Below, in pieces: positions 52,238-60,864 of a DNA stretch of 64,000 nucleotides. The position numbers and the translations under genes are program-made. Under the pieces are notes generated by a model. The model was given only the letters and a program-made list of their open reading frames with translations. It was not told the origin of the DNA and ran no database searches. The stretch is from Rhizobiales bacterium IMCC20636 (lineage in GTDB: Bacteria; Pseudomonadota; Alphaproteobacteria; Rhizobiales; GCA-2746425), in assembly GCA_016865015.1 (NCBI GenBank), contig CP018226.1:4495001-4559000 (forward strand), written 5' to 3'. Numbering within the stretch: the first letter of the stretch is position 1; each line of letters starts with the position of its first letter.

Positions 52238-53248
52238 ATGCGTTTTGATGATTGGCTGCATCCCACACCGCAAGGGCTTTATTGTCCGCCGGGCGATTTT
52301 TACATCGATCCGGTCAAGCCTGTCGCGCGGGCGCTGATCACACATGGCCATGCCGATCATGCCCGTCCGGGCCACGGATCGGTGCTGGCGACACAGCAGA
52401 CACTGGATATCATGGCATTGCGCTATGGCGCGGCCCATGCGGAGAGCACGCAGGATATTGCCTATGGCACCGAGCAGAGCATCGGCGATGTCAGCGTGTC
52501 ATTCCATCCGGCAGGCCATGTTCTGGGTTCGGCCCAGATTGCGGTCAATCACAAGGGCAAGCGCATTGTGGCGTCAGGCGATTACAAACGCGCCGATGAT
52601 CCAACCTGCCTGCCATTTGAGCCAGTGCCCTGTGATGTGTTCATCACCGAGGCCACCTTCGCGCTGCCGGTGTTTCGCCATCCCGATGACCGCCAGGAAA
52701 TTCAAAAGCTGCTGGCTTCTGTGGCACAATTTCCCGAGCGGGCGCATCTGGTTGGGGCCTATGCACTGGGCAAGGCCCAGCGCGTAATCGCGCTGTTGCG
52801 GGAAGCGGGCTACAGCGAGCCGATCTACATTCACGGGGCGATGCAAAAGCTGTGTGACTATTATCAATCGCAGGGCATCGATCTGGGTCCGCTGGCCCCG
52901 GCCACACTTGAAAAAGGCAAAAGCGGGAATTTTGCTGGCGCGATTGTGGTGGGGCCACCCTCCGCCTTTGCTGACAAATGGGCGCGGCGGTTTCCCGATC
53001 CGATTGCCGCCTTTGCATCCGGCTGGATGCAGGTGCGCCAGCGGGCGAAACAGCGCGGTGTGGAACTGCCCCTGATCCTGTCAGACCATTGCGACTGGGA
53101 TGAGTTGCTGAGCACCATTCGTGAGCTCAACCCCGAGGAAGTCTGGATTACCCATGGCCGCGAAGATGCGCTAACGCGCTGGTGCGAGTTGAACGGCTTT
53201 GCTGCGCGGCCGCTGTCGCTGGTGGGCTATGAAGAGGAGGCCGAGTAG
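52238..53248 (+). CDS. Ligase-associated DNA damage response exonuclease (metallo-beta-lactamase fold)
   Basis: A 336-residue beta-CASP-type nuclease. The metal motif THGHADHARPGHG is near residues 35-47, HPAGHVLGSAQI near 91-102, and VASGDYKRADDP and SDHCDWDELL follow, giving the usual motifs of the SNM1/Artemis group. It is one of the four genes of the ligase-associated repair set and is coupled to the ligase gene: the last base of its TAG stop is the first base of the ligase GTG start. Confidence 0.95.
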   Translation: MRFDDWLHPTPQGLYCPPGDFYIDPVKPVARALITHGHADHARPGHGSVLATQQTLDIMALRYGAAHAESTQDIAYGTEQSIGDVSVSFHPAGHVLGSAQIAVNHKGKRIVASGDYKRADDPTCLPFEPVPCDVFITEATFALPVFRHPDDRQEIQKLLASVAQFPERAHLVGAYALGKAQRVIALLREAGYSEPIYIHGAMQKLCDYYQSQGIDLGPLAPATLEKGKSGNFAGAIVVGPPSAFADKWARRFPDPIAAFASGWMQVRQRAKQRGVELPLILSDHCDWDELLSTIRELNPEEVWITHGREDALTRWCELNGFAARPLSLVGYEEEAE

Positions 53249-54900
53249 TGCGCGCCTTTGCTCAATTGCTGGACCGGCTGATCCTGACGCCACAGCGCAA
53301 TGGCAAGCTGACATTGCTAAAAGATTATTTTGCGGCAACACCCGATCCGGAGCGCGGCCTGGCTCTGGCGGTGATCACTGGCGGGCTGAACCTGCCCAGC
53401 GCCAAACCGGCGATGCTGCGGGAGCTGATTCAGACACGCATGGACCCGGTACTGTTTGCGCTGTCTTATGATTATGTCGGTGATCTGGCTGAAACCATTT
53501 CGCTGGCTTGGCCAGAAAAGGCAGAAGCGGAGGAGGACTCACCGAACCTGCCCAATTCCGAGCTGCATCTCAGCGATATTGTCGAGACGCTTCTGACCAC
53601 ATCACGCCGGGAAACGCCTGCTCTTGTGGAGGCCTGGCTCGACTGCTCCGACAGTTCGGTGCGCTATGCTTTGCTGAAGCTTCTGACCGGTGGTTTGCGC
53701 GTGGGCGTCTCAGCGCGGCTGGCCAAAACGGCGCTGGCGCAACTTGGCGCGTGCGATGTGGATGAGATTGAGGAAGTCTGGCACGGGTTGGAACCGCCCT
53801 ATGAAACGCTGTTTGCCTGGGTTGAAGGCAAGGGGCCGCGACCGGAAAATGACAATCCAGCCCCGTTTCGCCCCGCCATGTTGGCACATCCAATTCAGGA
53901 TGATGATTTTGACAAGCTTGATGCAGCCGATTTTGGCGCTGAATTCAAGTGGGATGGAATCCGCGTGCAGGCCAGCGCCGGGTTTCTGCCTGACGGCAGT
54001 TTGAAGCGCGCATTGTATTCCCGCACCGGCGAGGATATTGCGCGGGCCTTTCCAGATCTGATGGAAGCGCTGGACGTCGATATGACGCTTGATGGCGAGT
54101 TGCTGGTGTTGATTGATGGGCGGGTGCAGCCCTTCAATGTGCTGCAACAGCGGCTCAATCGCAAAACAGTCTCAGCCAAGATGATGCACGCCTACCCCGC
54201 CCATATTCGCGCCTATGATCTGCTGTTCCTGAATGGCACCGATTTGCGGAGCCTGCCATTTTCGGAACGCCGCAAACGCCTGGAAAGCGCAATTGCAGAC
54301 TTGTCATCGACCAGTATTGATCTCTCCCCGCTGCTCTCCCCCGGCAGTTGGGACACTGTTGCAACCGTACGGCAAAACCCGGCCGATCATGGGGCCGGTG
54401 TGGATGCGGATGCGGTTGAAGGCCTGATGCTGAAACGCTGGGACAGCACCTATGTGCCTGGAAGACCCAAGGGACCTTGGTTCAAATGGAAACGGGACCC
54501 GCTCAGCGTGGATGCGGTCCTGATGTATGCCCAGCGCGGCCATGGCAAACGGTCCTCGTTCTACTCGGATTACACCTTTGGCGTCTGGCGCGGCGACGAG
54601 CTGGTGCCAGTTGGCAAGGCCTATTTCGGCTTTACCGACGCAGAACTGAAAGAGATCGACCGCTTTGTGCGCAACAATACGATCAACCGCTTTGGCCCGG
54701 TGCGTGAGGTGACCCACAGCCGGGACACCGGACTGGTGCTGGAGGTTGCCTTTGAAGGGTTGAACCGCTCCACACGTCACAAATCCGGTGTGGCGATGCG
54801 GTTTCCGCGCATTGCGCGGTTGCGCTGGGACAAGCCGCCATCCGAAGCTGACCGGATTGAAAGTCTGGAAGCCCTGTTGCCCCGTGAGGACAGCGTTTAG
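53248..54900 (+). CDS. ATP-dependent DNA ligase of the ligase-associated damage response set
   Basis: A 550-residue ligase starting with GTG. The N-terminal 200 residues are the helical DNA-binding domain. The adenylated lysine is Lys234 in AEFKWDGIRVQ, and motifs such as LDGELLV, EGLMLKRWDSTYVPGRPKG and PWFKWKRDP follow, ending with an OB domain (FEGLNRSTRHKSGVAMRFPR). Bacteria that have it also have NAD-dependent LigA for replication, so this one should serve repair with the exonuclease, helicase and PdeM encoded nearby. Confidence 0.96.
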   Translation: MRAFAQLLDRLILTPQRNGKLTLLKDYFAATPDPERGLALAVITGGLNLPSAKPAMLRELIQTRMDPVLFALSYDYVGDLAETISLAWPEKAEAEEDSPNLPNSELHLSDIVETLLTTSRRETPALVEAWLDCSDSSVRYALLKLLTGGLRVGVSARLAKTALAQLGACDVDEIEEVWHGLEPPYETLFAWVEGKGPRPENDNPAPFRPAMLAHPIQDDDFDKLDAADFGAEFKWDGIRVQASAGFLPDGSLKRALYSRTGEDIARAFPDLMEALDVDMTLDGELLVLIDGRVQPFNVLQQRLNRKTVSAKMMHAYPAHIRAYDLLFLNGTDLRSLPFSERRKRLESAIADLSSTSIDLSPLLSPGSWDTVATVRQNPADHGAGVDADAVEGLMLKRWDSTYVPGRPKGPWFKWKRDPLSVDAVLMYAQRGHGKRSSFYSDYTFGVWRGDELVPVGKAYFGFTDAELKEIDRFVRNNTINRFGPVREVTHSRDTGLVLEVAFEGLNRSTRHKSGVAMRFPRIARLRWDKPPSEADRIESLEALLPREDSV

Positions 54901-54964
54901 GAAAACCACGATTTTGTGCTGAAACCTTGGTTGTTTACGGTTATGTAGGGGCCTGAACCTGTAC

Positions 54965-55816
54965 ATGATCCAAATTCTTGCCGGAAAGTTCTCAATGGAA
55001 GACACTCTCAAACTTGTCCAGACGGTATCCTCAGACGCAATTCCCTTCCTGTGGGATGTGGCAAAGGCATTGGTGTTTCTGGTCGTCGGTTTCTGGGCTG
55101 CCGCTCTGATACGCCGGGTCATTCGCAAACGTGCCATTAGCAGCTCGCGGATAGACCACACTCTGGGCGTCTTCGTTTCGAACATCGCCTATTATCTCAT
55201 ACTCGTATTTGTCATTATCGCGGTTCTGCAGCTGTTCGGCTTTGAAGCCACCAGTCTGGTTGCCGTGTTGGGTGCCACAACGCTGGCCATCGGCCTTGCG
55301 CTTCAGGGCACCCTGTCCCATGTGGCAGCGGGTGTCATGCTGGTGCTGTTCCGGCCCTACAAATTGTATGAATATGTGTCCATTGGCGGGGAAAGCGGCA
55401 CGGTTGAAGAGATCAATCTGTTCTTCACCCAATTGGTGACGCCGCAAAATGTCGAGGTGATTGTGCCCAATGGCGATGCCTGGGGCTCGACCATCACCAA
55501 CTATTCGCGCAAGCAAACCAGACGGCTCGATATCACCTTCGGAATTGACTATGGTGATGACATCAACAAAGCCATGGACATCATCCTGACTGTCGCGAAA
55601 GCCGATGAACGCTGCCTGATGGAGCCCGAGCCCTGGGTGCGCGTGACGACCCTGAACAATTCGTCGGTCGATCTGCAATTGCGCGTGTGGTGTAATGCGA
55701 GCGACTATTGGGAATTCAATTTTGCCATGCTGAAAAACGTCAAGGAAGCATTTGATGCTGGCGGAATCACCATCCCATACCCACATCAAGTGGAAATCCA
55801 CAAACCGACTGAATGA
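54965..55816 (+). CDS. Mechanosensitive ion channel of the MscS family
   Basis: About 283 residues. Three membrane helices at about 25-45, 63-85 and 93-115; the third is the pore-lining TM3 (ATTLAIGLALQGTLSHVAAG) with the AxGxAxQ/G pattern of MscS. The cytoplasmic beta domain begins with PYKLYEYVSIGGESGTVEEI, then FFTQLVTPQNVEVIVPNGDA. It opens under membrane tension to release solutes on osmotic down-shock. The start could be ATG 54995 (MEDTLKLVQ), which has a better ribosome site GGAAAG. It is followed 14 bases on by a small membrane protein gene. Confidence 0.94.
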   Translation: MIQILAGKFSMEDTLKLVQTVSSDAIPFLWDVAKALVFLVVGFWAAALIRRVIRKRAISSSRIDHTLGVFVSNIAYYLILVFVIIAVLQLFGFEATSLVAVLGATTLAIGLALQGTLSHVAAGVMLVLFRPYKLYEYVSIGGESGTVEEINLFFTQLVTPQNVEVIVPNGDAWGSTITNYSRKQTRRLDITFGIDYGDDINKAMDIILTVAKADERCLMEPEPWVRVTTLNNSSVDLQLRVWCNASDYWEFNFAMLKNVKEAFDAGGITIPYPHQVEIHKPTE

Positions 55817-55830
55817 TTGGTCCCGATTAA

Positions 55831-56136
55831 ATGCCTGATTCCATGAATGACAAAAACACACTGAGTGACAGACGCTCCGGTCTGGACCGTTTTCTGGGTG
55901 ATACGCCGCTGCGTGTTGCGGTGCGGCTGATCATTTTGTCGCTGGTGGTGGGGTTTGTCCTGTCAGCGTTCCAGCTGCATCCGCTGGAACTGGTGCGCAC
56001 GATGATCAACTTTGTGGAGCGGGCGTTTATCAGCGTCTTCAATTCACTGGAAGATTTCATCGGCTATATCGTGCTGGGTGCGGTGATCGTTGTGCCGGTT
56101 TGGTTCATTATCCGGCTGATGAAAGCGCGGGATTAA
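55831..56136 (+). CDS. Small two-helix membrane protein (DUF6460-like)
   Basis: A 101-residue protein with a motif DRFLGDTPLRVAVRLIILSL, a first helix at about 31-48, and a second near 73-95 (IGYIVLGAVIVVPVWFIIRL). I recall this layout from a family of unknown function, DUF6460, in rhizobia. It begins 14 bases after the MscS gene and may be co-transcribed with it. It overlaps the end of the convergent deacetylase gene by 29 bases. Confidence 0.75.
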   Translation: MPDSMNDKNTLSDRRSGLDRFLGDTPLRVAVRLIILSLVVGFVLSAFQLHPLELVRTMINFVERAFISVFNSLEDFIGYIVLGAVIVVPVWFIIRLMKARD

Positions 56137-57070
56137 CCCACATTTCGCTGGCCACCTGATGAATGATGGAATGACGGCGGCCAAGGCCCTCGATGTCGCG
56201 GGAATAGCCGCCACCGATGACGCATGCCACTGGCCAGCCATGTGTCATGCAGTGTGACAGCACAAGCGCATCGCGCTGGCGCAGGCCCTCATCTGTCAGG
56301 CTGAGCCGCCCAAGCCGGTCATCGGCATGGGGATCAACGCCTGCATTGTAAAACACGATATCGGGCTGGATCCGGGATGGCAGAGTCTCCAGCATCTGCC
56401 TCAATCGTGCAAGATAAGCTGCATCTTCCATGGCATCGGGCAGAGCGACATCCATGTCGGACTGCGCCTTGGGGTGCGGGTAATTGCGCTCTGCATGCAT
56501 TGAAACGGTGGTGATTTCATCATCGTCGGCAAACATCAGTGCTGTGCCATCGCCCTGATGCACATCCAGATCAATGATGAGAGCAGAGCCGATGCGATGA
56601 TCCGCCTGCAGCACACGGATGGCCACAGCGACATCATTGAACACGCAAAAACCGGCGCCTTGCTCATAGCGGGCATGATGGCTGCCGCCAGCCGTGTTGC
56701 AGGCCAACCCATGCTCCAGAGCCAGCGTCGCAGTCAGAACCGTTCCAGCTGTGGCACAGCGGCCACGAAAGGCCACGGCGCGTCCGGCGGCGGCATTATC
56801 GAGTGGAAAGCCGATGTCTCTGGCCACGGAGGCGGGCAAGGTGCCGTTCAGCACTTGATCCACATAGATGCGGCTATGGGCCAGTGCCAGCCAGCTTTCT
56901 GGCGCGGGTGCGGGCACGTGAAAGCCATCTTTGGCAGAGACCAGACCATCAGCCACAAGGGTTTCTGCCAGCGCGCGGAATTTGCGCATGGGAAAGCGAT
57001 GTGTGTCGGACAGATCCGCAGCATCATAGGCGGGATGATGAACAATGGGGAGTGGCAGGCGCTTTTGCAT
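56108..57070 (-). CDS. Histone deacetylase family protein (acetoin utilisation/acetylpolyamine-like)
   Basis: About 320 residues. The zinc-dependent deacetylase core shows GGSHHARYEQGAGFCVFNDV, LIIDLDVHQGDGTALMFADD with the metal ligands, and IVFYNAGVDPHADDRLGRLS. It removes acetyl or other acyl groups from amines such as polyamines or lysines; the substrate is not evident. I chose ATG 57070 (MQKRLPLPIV); the frame open to 57187 would add a non-conserved leader overlapping the divergent MATE promoter. Confidence 0.92.
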   Translation of the reverse strand: MQKRLPLPIVHHPAYDAADLSDTHRFPMRKFRALAETLVADGLVSAKDGFHVPAPAPESWLALAHSRIYVDQVLNGTLPASVARDIGFPLDNAAAGRAVAFRGRCATAGTVLTATLALEHGLACNTAGGSHHARYEQGAGFCVFNDVAVAIRVLQADHRIGSALIIDLDVHQGDGTALMFADDDEITTVSMHAERNYPHPKAQSDMDVALPDAMEDAAYLARLRQMLETLPSRIQPDIVFYNAGVDPHADDRLGRLSLTDEGLRQRDALVLSHCMTHGWPVACVIGGGYSRDIEGLGRRHSIIHQVASEMWVNPALSSAG

Positions 57071-57147
57071 GGACCAAACTGAAATTTCGAACTTTTTCTG
57101 CTGTCCCAACAGACATAGAGTACTCGGACAAAAGAGAAAGTTCATTC

Positions 57148-58512
57148 GTGCCATCCGATTCGAAAATATCCTCCCCGACAGATTCAAACACCGCCTTCCC
57201 GGTTAACAGCCGGGTGGTTGTCGGGCTAGCCCTGCCCATGACACTGGCTTATCTGTCGACGCCGCTGCTGGGCATTGTCGATACGGCTGTCATCGGGCAG
57301 TTGTCGAATGCGGCACTGATTGGCGGCATTGCGGTTGGCGCCATTATTTTCGACATCATTTTCAATGGCTTCAACTTTTTACGTCTGAGTACAACCGGGC
57401 TGACGGCACAGGCCCTTGGACGCAAGGACAGCAAGGAGCAGCAGGCGATCTACTATCGCGCTGTGGTGCTGGCGGGTTTACTGGGCCTGCTGACGATTGC
57501 CCTCAGCAAACCATTTCTGGAAGCTGGGCTCTATTTCATAAATCCAAGCGCAGAGGTCGAAGCGGCGGTCCGGACCTATTTTACCATTCGGGTTCTGGCG
57601 ACGCCCTTCTCGCTGATCAACTATACGGTGCTGGGCTGGTTTCTGGGACTGGGCAAATCCGGCACCGGACTGTTGATCCAGACTGTGCTGAACGGGCTGA
57701 ACATCATCTTCAATGTCACTTTGGTGCTGTATTATGATTTCGGGATTGCAGGGATTGCCTGGGGAACCTTTCTGGCCGAAGCGCTGATTGCCGTGGCCGG
57801 GTGCCTGATGGTGCAAATGCAAATTCGCAAACGGTTTGATGTCGAAGAGCGGCCGAGCCGCAAGCGGGTGTTTGACCGGACCGCGCTGATCCGCATGTTC
57901 TCTCTCAACCGGGACATCATGATCCGCTCCTTTGCCCTGCTGTTTGCGTTTTCCTTCTTTACCGCGCAGGGCGCGCGTCAGGGCGATCTGTTGCTGGCAG
58001 CCAACGCCTTGCTGATGCACTTTTTCATCACAGGCGGGTATTTTCTGGATGGTCTGGCGGTAGCCGCCGAGCAATTGAGCGGCCGGGCCATCGGGGCACA
58101 ATACCGCAAGGGATTTGAACAATCGGTCCGCCTGACCACCCTTTGGGGCTTTGCCATGGCGGCTGTCCTGACATTCATTTTCTGGTTCTGGGGCGGGCAT
58201 CTGATCGACATCATGACCACCGAGCCCAATGTCCGGGAACTGGCCCGCACCTATCTGCCCTTTGCAGCGCTGACACCGGTTCTGGCGGCGCTGGCATTCA
58301 TCATGGACGGGCTGTTCATCGGTGCCACCTGGTCACGCGACATGCGCAACATGATGCTCCTGTCGCTCATGCTGTTTCTGCTGGCCTGGTGGATCCTGCT
58401 GCCGCTCTATGGCAATGCAGGGCTTTGGATCGCCTTGTGGATTTTCGTGTCAGCGCGCGGCATCCTGCTCTGGTACATTTGCAGGAAACGGATATCCGAG
58501 AGCTTTGTCTGA
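57148..58512 (+). CDS. MATE family efflux transporter (DinF-like)
   Basis: About 454 residues with twelve membrane helices. The first, LALPMTLAYLSTPLLGIVDT, and AVIGQLSNAALIGGIAVGA carry the MATE pattern; the second half repeats it (YFLDGLAVAAEQLSGRAIGA). MATE exporters use sodium or proton gradients to export cationic drugs or metabolites; the sequence resembles the DinF branch. The start is GTG 57148 (VPSDSKISS), preceded by AGAGAAAG. A much longer frame back to 56803 runs antisense to the deacetylase gene and is not real. Confidence 0.9.
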   Translation: MPSDSKISSPTDSNTAFPVNSRVVVGLALPMTLAYLSTPLLGIVDTAVIGQLSNAALIGGIAVGAIIFDIIFNGFNFLRLSTTGLTAQALGRKDSKEQQAIYYRAVVLAGLLGLLTIALSKPFLEAGLYFINPSAEVEAAVRTYFTIRVLATPFSLINYTVLGWFLGLGKSGTGLLIQTVLNGLNIIFNVTLVLYYDFGIAGIAWGTFLAEALIAVAGCLMVQMQIRKRFDVEERPSRKRVFDRTALIRMFSLNRDIMIRSFALLFAFSFFTAQGARQGDLLLAANALLMHFFITGGYFLDGLAVAAEQLSGRAIGAQYRKGFEQSVRLTTLWGFAMAAVLTFIFWFWGGHLIDIMTTEPNVRELARTYLPFAALTPVLAALAFIMDGLFIGATWSRDMRNMMLLSLMLFLLAWWILLPLYGNAGLWIALWIFVSARGILLWYICRKRISESFV

Positions 58513-58530
58513 TCGCCTTGTTGGCTTCGC

Positions 58531-59616
58531 TTAAAAGGGTTTTGCAGCCCATTCACGCACATTGCTGCCTGTCAGGACGGAGACCCGGGACACGTCCCGC
58601 TTGTCCAGTTCTGCGACCATCTGTGCCTTGATATCGTGAAGCAATGGCAAGCCGTGATAGACCATCCCGGTATAGATCTGAATGAGATTCGCTCCGGCTT
58701 CCAGCTTGTGAAGCCCCTGCAGGCCTGTCGAGATGCCGCCGACGCCGATCAGCGGCAGTAATGGCCCGACGCGTTCACGGGTTTTGGCCAGCAATGTGGT
58801 GGCGCGGTCAAACAGGGGCGCACCTGACAGACCACCCGCCTGCTTGCTGTGACGGGCCCCCTTGACGGCCGAGCGGTCCAGCGTGGTGTTGGAGACAATC
58901 ATACCCTCCAGACGGTGCCGGGCGACAGAATGCACAATGGCATCCAGTTGATGTTCACTGACATCCGGCGCAATTTTCAAGAGCAGCGGTTTGGGCAGAT
59001 TGCCACGCACGGCCTCATCACGGGCTTCAACCACCCGCGCCAGAAGATCATCCAGCGCCTCGCCAACCTGCAAGGCGCGCAAGCCCGGCGTATTGGGTGA
59101 GGAAATATTGACCGTGATGTAAGAGGCCAGCGGTGCAAGCCTGCGGATACAGGCCGCATAATCGGCAGCCTTGTCTTCGGTGCTTTTATTAGCCCCCACA
59201 TTAATGCCGACAATGCCTATGGGCGGCGTTTCCTGAAGCCTTTTTTCAAAGGCTTCCATGCCATCATTGTTGAAGCCATAGCGATTGATGATAGCATCGT
59301 GATCGGGCAATCGAAACGCCCGTGGGCGGGCATTTCCTCGCTGAGCATGGGGCGTTACCGTACCCGCTTCCGCAAAGCCGAACCCCATTTGCAACAGGGG
59401 ATTATAAACCAGTGCATTCTTGTCAAAGCCTGCGGCCATGCCAATCGGGTTAGGGAAACGCTGTCCGAGAATCTGGACTGCCAGGCGCGGGTCATCCTTG
59501 ACGGTGTTTTTGGGATACAGGCCAGAGCGCAACGCTTTGATCGTGACATCATGGGCCTGCTCCGGGCCAAGCATCCGAAGGCCACGTTGGGCCAGGTTTT
59601 GAAGCAGAGCGCTCAT
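58531..59616 (-). CDS. pyrD: Dihydroorotate dehydrogenase (quinone)
   Basis: About 361 residues, class 2 enzyme of pyrimidine synthesis, membrane-associated through its N-terminal helices (MSALLQNLAQRGLRMLGPEQ). FMN-binding and catalytic regions include FPNPIGMAAGFDKNA, NRYGFNNDGM, YITVNISSPNTPGLR with the catalytic Ser and LPLIGVGGISTG. It passes electrons to the quinone pool. ATG 59616 is chosen; it overlaps the stop of the upstream DUF952 gene (ATGA), a gene pair common in rhizobia. Confidence 0.96.
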   Translation of the reverse strand: MSALLQNLAQRGLRMLGPEQAHDVTIKALRSGLYPKNTVKDDPRLAVQILGQRFPNPIGMAAGFDKNALVYNPLLQMGFGFAEAGTVTPHAQRGNARPRAFRLPDHDAIINRYGFNNDGMEAFEKRLQETPPIGIVGINVGANKSTEDKAADYAACIRRLAPLASYITVNISSPNTPGLRALQVGEALDDLLARVVEARDEAVRGNLPKPLLLKIAPDVSEHQLDAIVHSVARHRLEGMIVSNTTLDRSAVKGARHSKQAGGLSGAPLFDRATTLLAKTRERVGPLLPLIGVGGISTGLQGLHKLEAGANLIQIYTGMVYHGLPLLHDIKAQMVAELDKRDVSRVSVLTGSNVREWAAKPF

Positions 59617-59966
59617 GGCTGTGCCCAGTCTGGAAACAGGAATTGGCCATCGGCACTGCGCGTCAGAACTGCGTGTCTTGCCACGCACGTCAAAGGCAGA
59701 TCAGCGTAAAGATGCGGGAACAGGGCACCTTTGCGTGCCGGTTCCCATTTCAGTGGCACCGGCAGGGCGTCCACAGCGATTTCCGCTACAATGACATCCG
59801 GCACATCGGCAAAGTATTTTTGTGCCGTCTCGGCGAGCTGTTGACGCGCGGAAAAATGAATGTATCCATCAGCCAGATCGACTGGAGCACCTGTGAAGGT
59901 TTTGTCCGCCTGAAAGGACTGCCATTGATCCTGTGTCAACAATTTGAAGATAAATCTGTCGTTCAT
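59613..59966 (-). CDS. DUF952 family protein
   Basis: About 117 residues starting MNDRFIFKLLTQDQWQSFQA. The motif DGYIHFSARQQLAETAQKYF and LKWEPARKGALFPHLYADLP are the hallmarks of DUF952, a small ADP-ribosyltransferase-like fold of unknown biochemical role. The frame continues upstream for 30 codons but only with a weak hydrophobic leader; the internal ATG is better. It is translationally coupled to pyrD. Confidence 0.9.
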   Translation of the reverse strand: MNDRFIFKLLTQDQWQSFQADKTFTGAPVDLADGYIHFSARQQLAETAQKYFADVPDVIVAEIAVDALPVPLKWEPARKGALFPHLYADLPLTCVARHAVLTRSADGQFLFPDWAQP

Positions 59967-60117
59967 GAGAAGTGTTGCTGCCCCAAATGCTGCCCAAACC
60001 ACGATGGGCCCCCAAAGCCCATTGTGGTTGAAACAAAATACAATGTCGCCTGTCAATCACGACCTTGCCATCATCGCATGCATTTAGTGGGTCGAAACCT
60101 GTACGAAGGAGATCTTT

Positions 60118-60528
60118 ATGAAGCACTTCATGATCTGGCCCCGCCGGTCCCTGATGGCGGCGATGGTTGTTGTCTTTGCAATGGCTGCGGGCACTGCCGC
60201 CCATGCAGAGCGATTTCAGATGATCGAACTCGATGAAGACGGCGCAAAAGCCTATCTGCGGATTGATCTGGAAAATGGTGCCATTTCACGCTGCGTGCAG
60301 AATGACAGCGTCTGGCAATGCAGCCCCATTGAAGAGCGGTCTTCGGATGCCCAAGCAGCGCTGGAGAGACGCATTGCCGAGCTAGAAGACCGTTTGGCAC
60401 TATTGGAAGCAGTGCAGCGCGACCCTCCCGATGTCTCCGAACTTGAAGACGCGCTCGATTTGAGCGAGCAGTTCATGCGCCGGTTTTTCGGCATGGTGCA
60501 GGACATGAAAAAGGACATGGCACAATAG
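60118..60528 (+). CDS. Exported hypothetical protein with coiled coil
   Basis: A 136-residue protein with a strong ribosome site (AAGGAG). A signal peptide runs to about residue 30 (AAGTAAHAERF). The middle has a small Cys pair (SRCVQNDSVWQCSP) that may form a disulfide, then a coiled coil (about 75-130: ALERRIAELEDRLALLEAVQ). No family is recognised with certainty. It begins a possible two-gene unit with the membrane protein 15 bases downstream. Confidence 0.8.
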   Translation: MKHFMIWPRRSLMAAMVVVFAMAAGTAAHAERFQMIELDEDGAKAYLRIDLENGAISRCVQNDSVWQCSPIEERSSDAQAALERRIAELEDRLALLEAVQRDPPDVSELEDALDLSEQFMRRFFGMVQDMKKDMAQ

Positions 60529-60543
60529 CGCCATGATGCACCC

Positions 60544-60855
60544 ATGAACGTATTGATTGGTGGCCTGATCGGTGGCCTGGGCCTGCTTTTAACCGGTCTG
60601 ATTGTCTGGGCCCTTTTGGCCGGTGACTTCAGCGCAGCAGGAGATTTTCTGCTGGGCAAACCATGGGGCATTGTTTCCATGGTAGATTTGTATCTTGGTT
60701 TTCTGCTGTCGGCTGTCGTCATATTTCTGGTCGAGCCAGACAAACGGGTCGCGCTGATCTGGCTATTGCCGATTTTTGTTCTGGGAAATATCGTAACCGC
60801 TTTGTGGTTTGTGCTGCGCGGCCTTACCAGGCTGCGTGCTGCTTTCTCGCGTTAG
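60544..60855 (+). CDS. DUF1475-like small membrane protein
   Basis: A 103-residue protein with three membrane helices, about 4-25, 44-62 and 67-92. VDLYLGFLLSAVVIFL and LIWLLPIFVLGNIVTALWFV resemble the DUF1475 family. Function unknown. It converges with the sodium symporter gene, ending 9 bases from that gene's stop. Confidence 0.78.
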   Translation: MNVLIGGLIGGLGLLLTGLIVWALLAGDFSAAGDFLLGKPWGIVSMVDLYLGFLLSAVVIFLVEPDKRVALIWLLPIFVLGNIVTALWFVLRGLTRLRAAFSR

Positions 60856-60864
60856 ATCCTGAGA

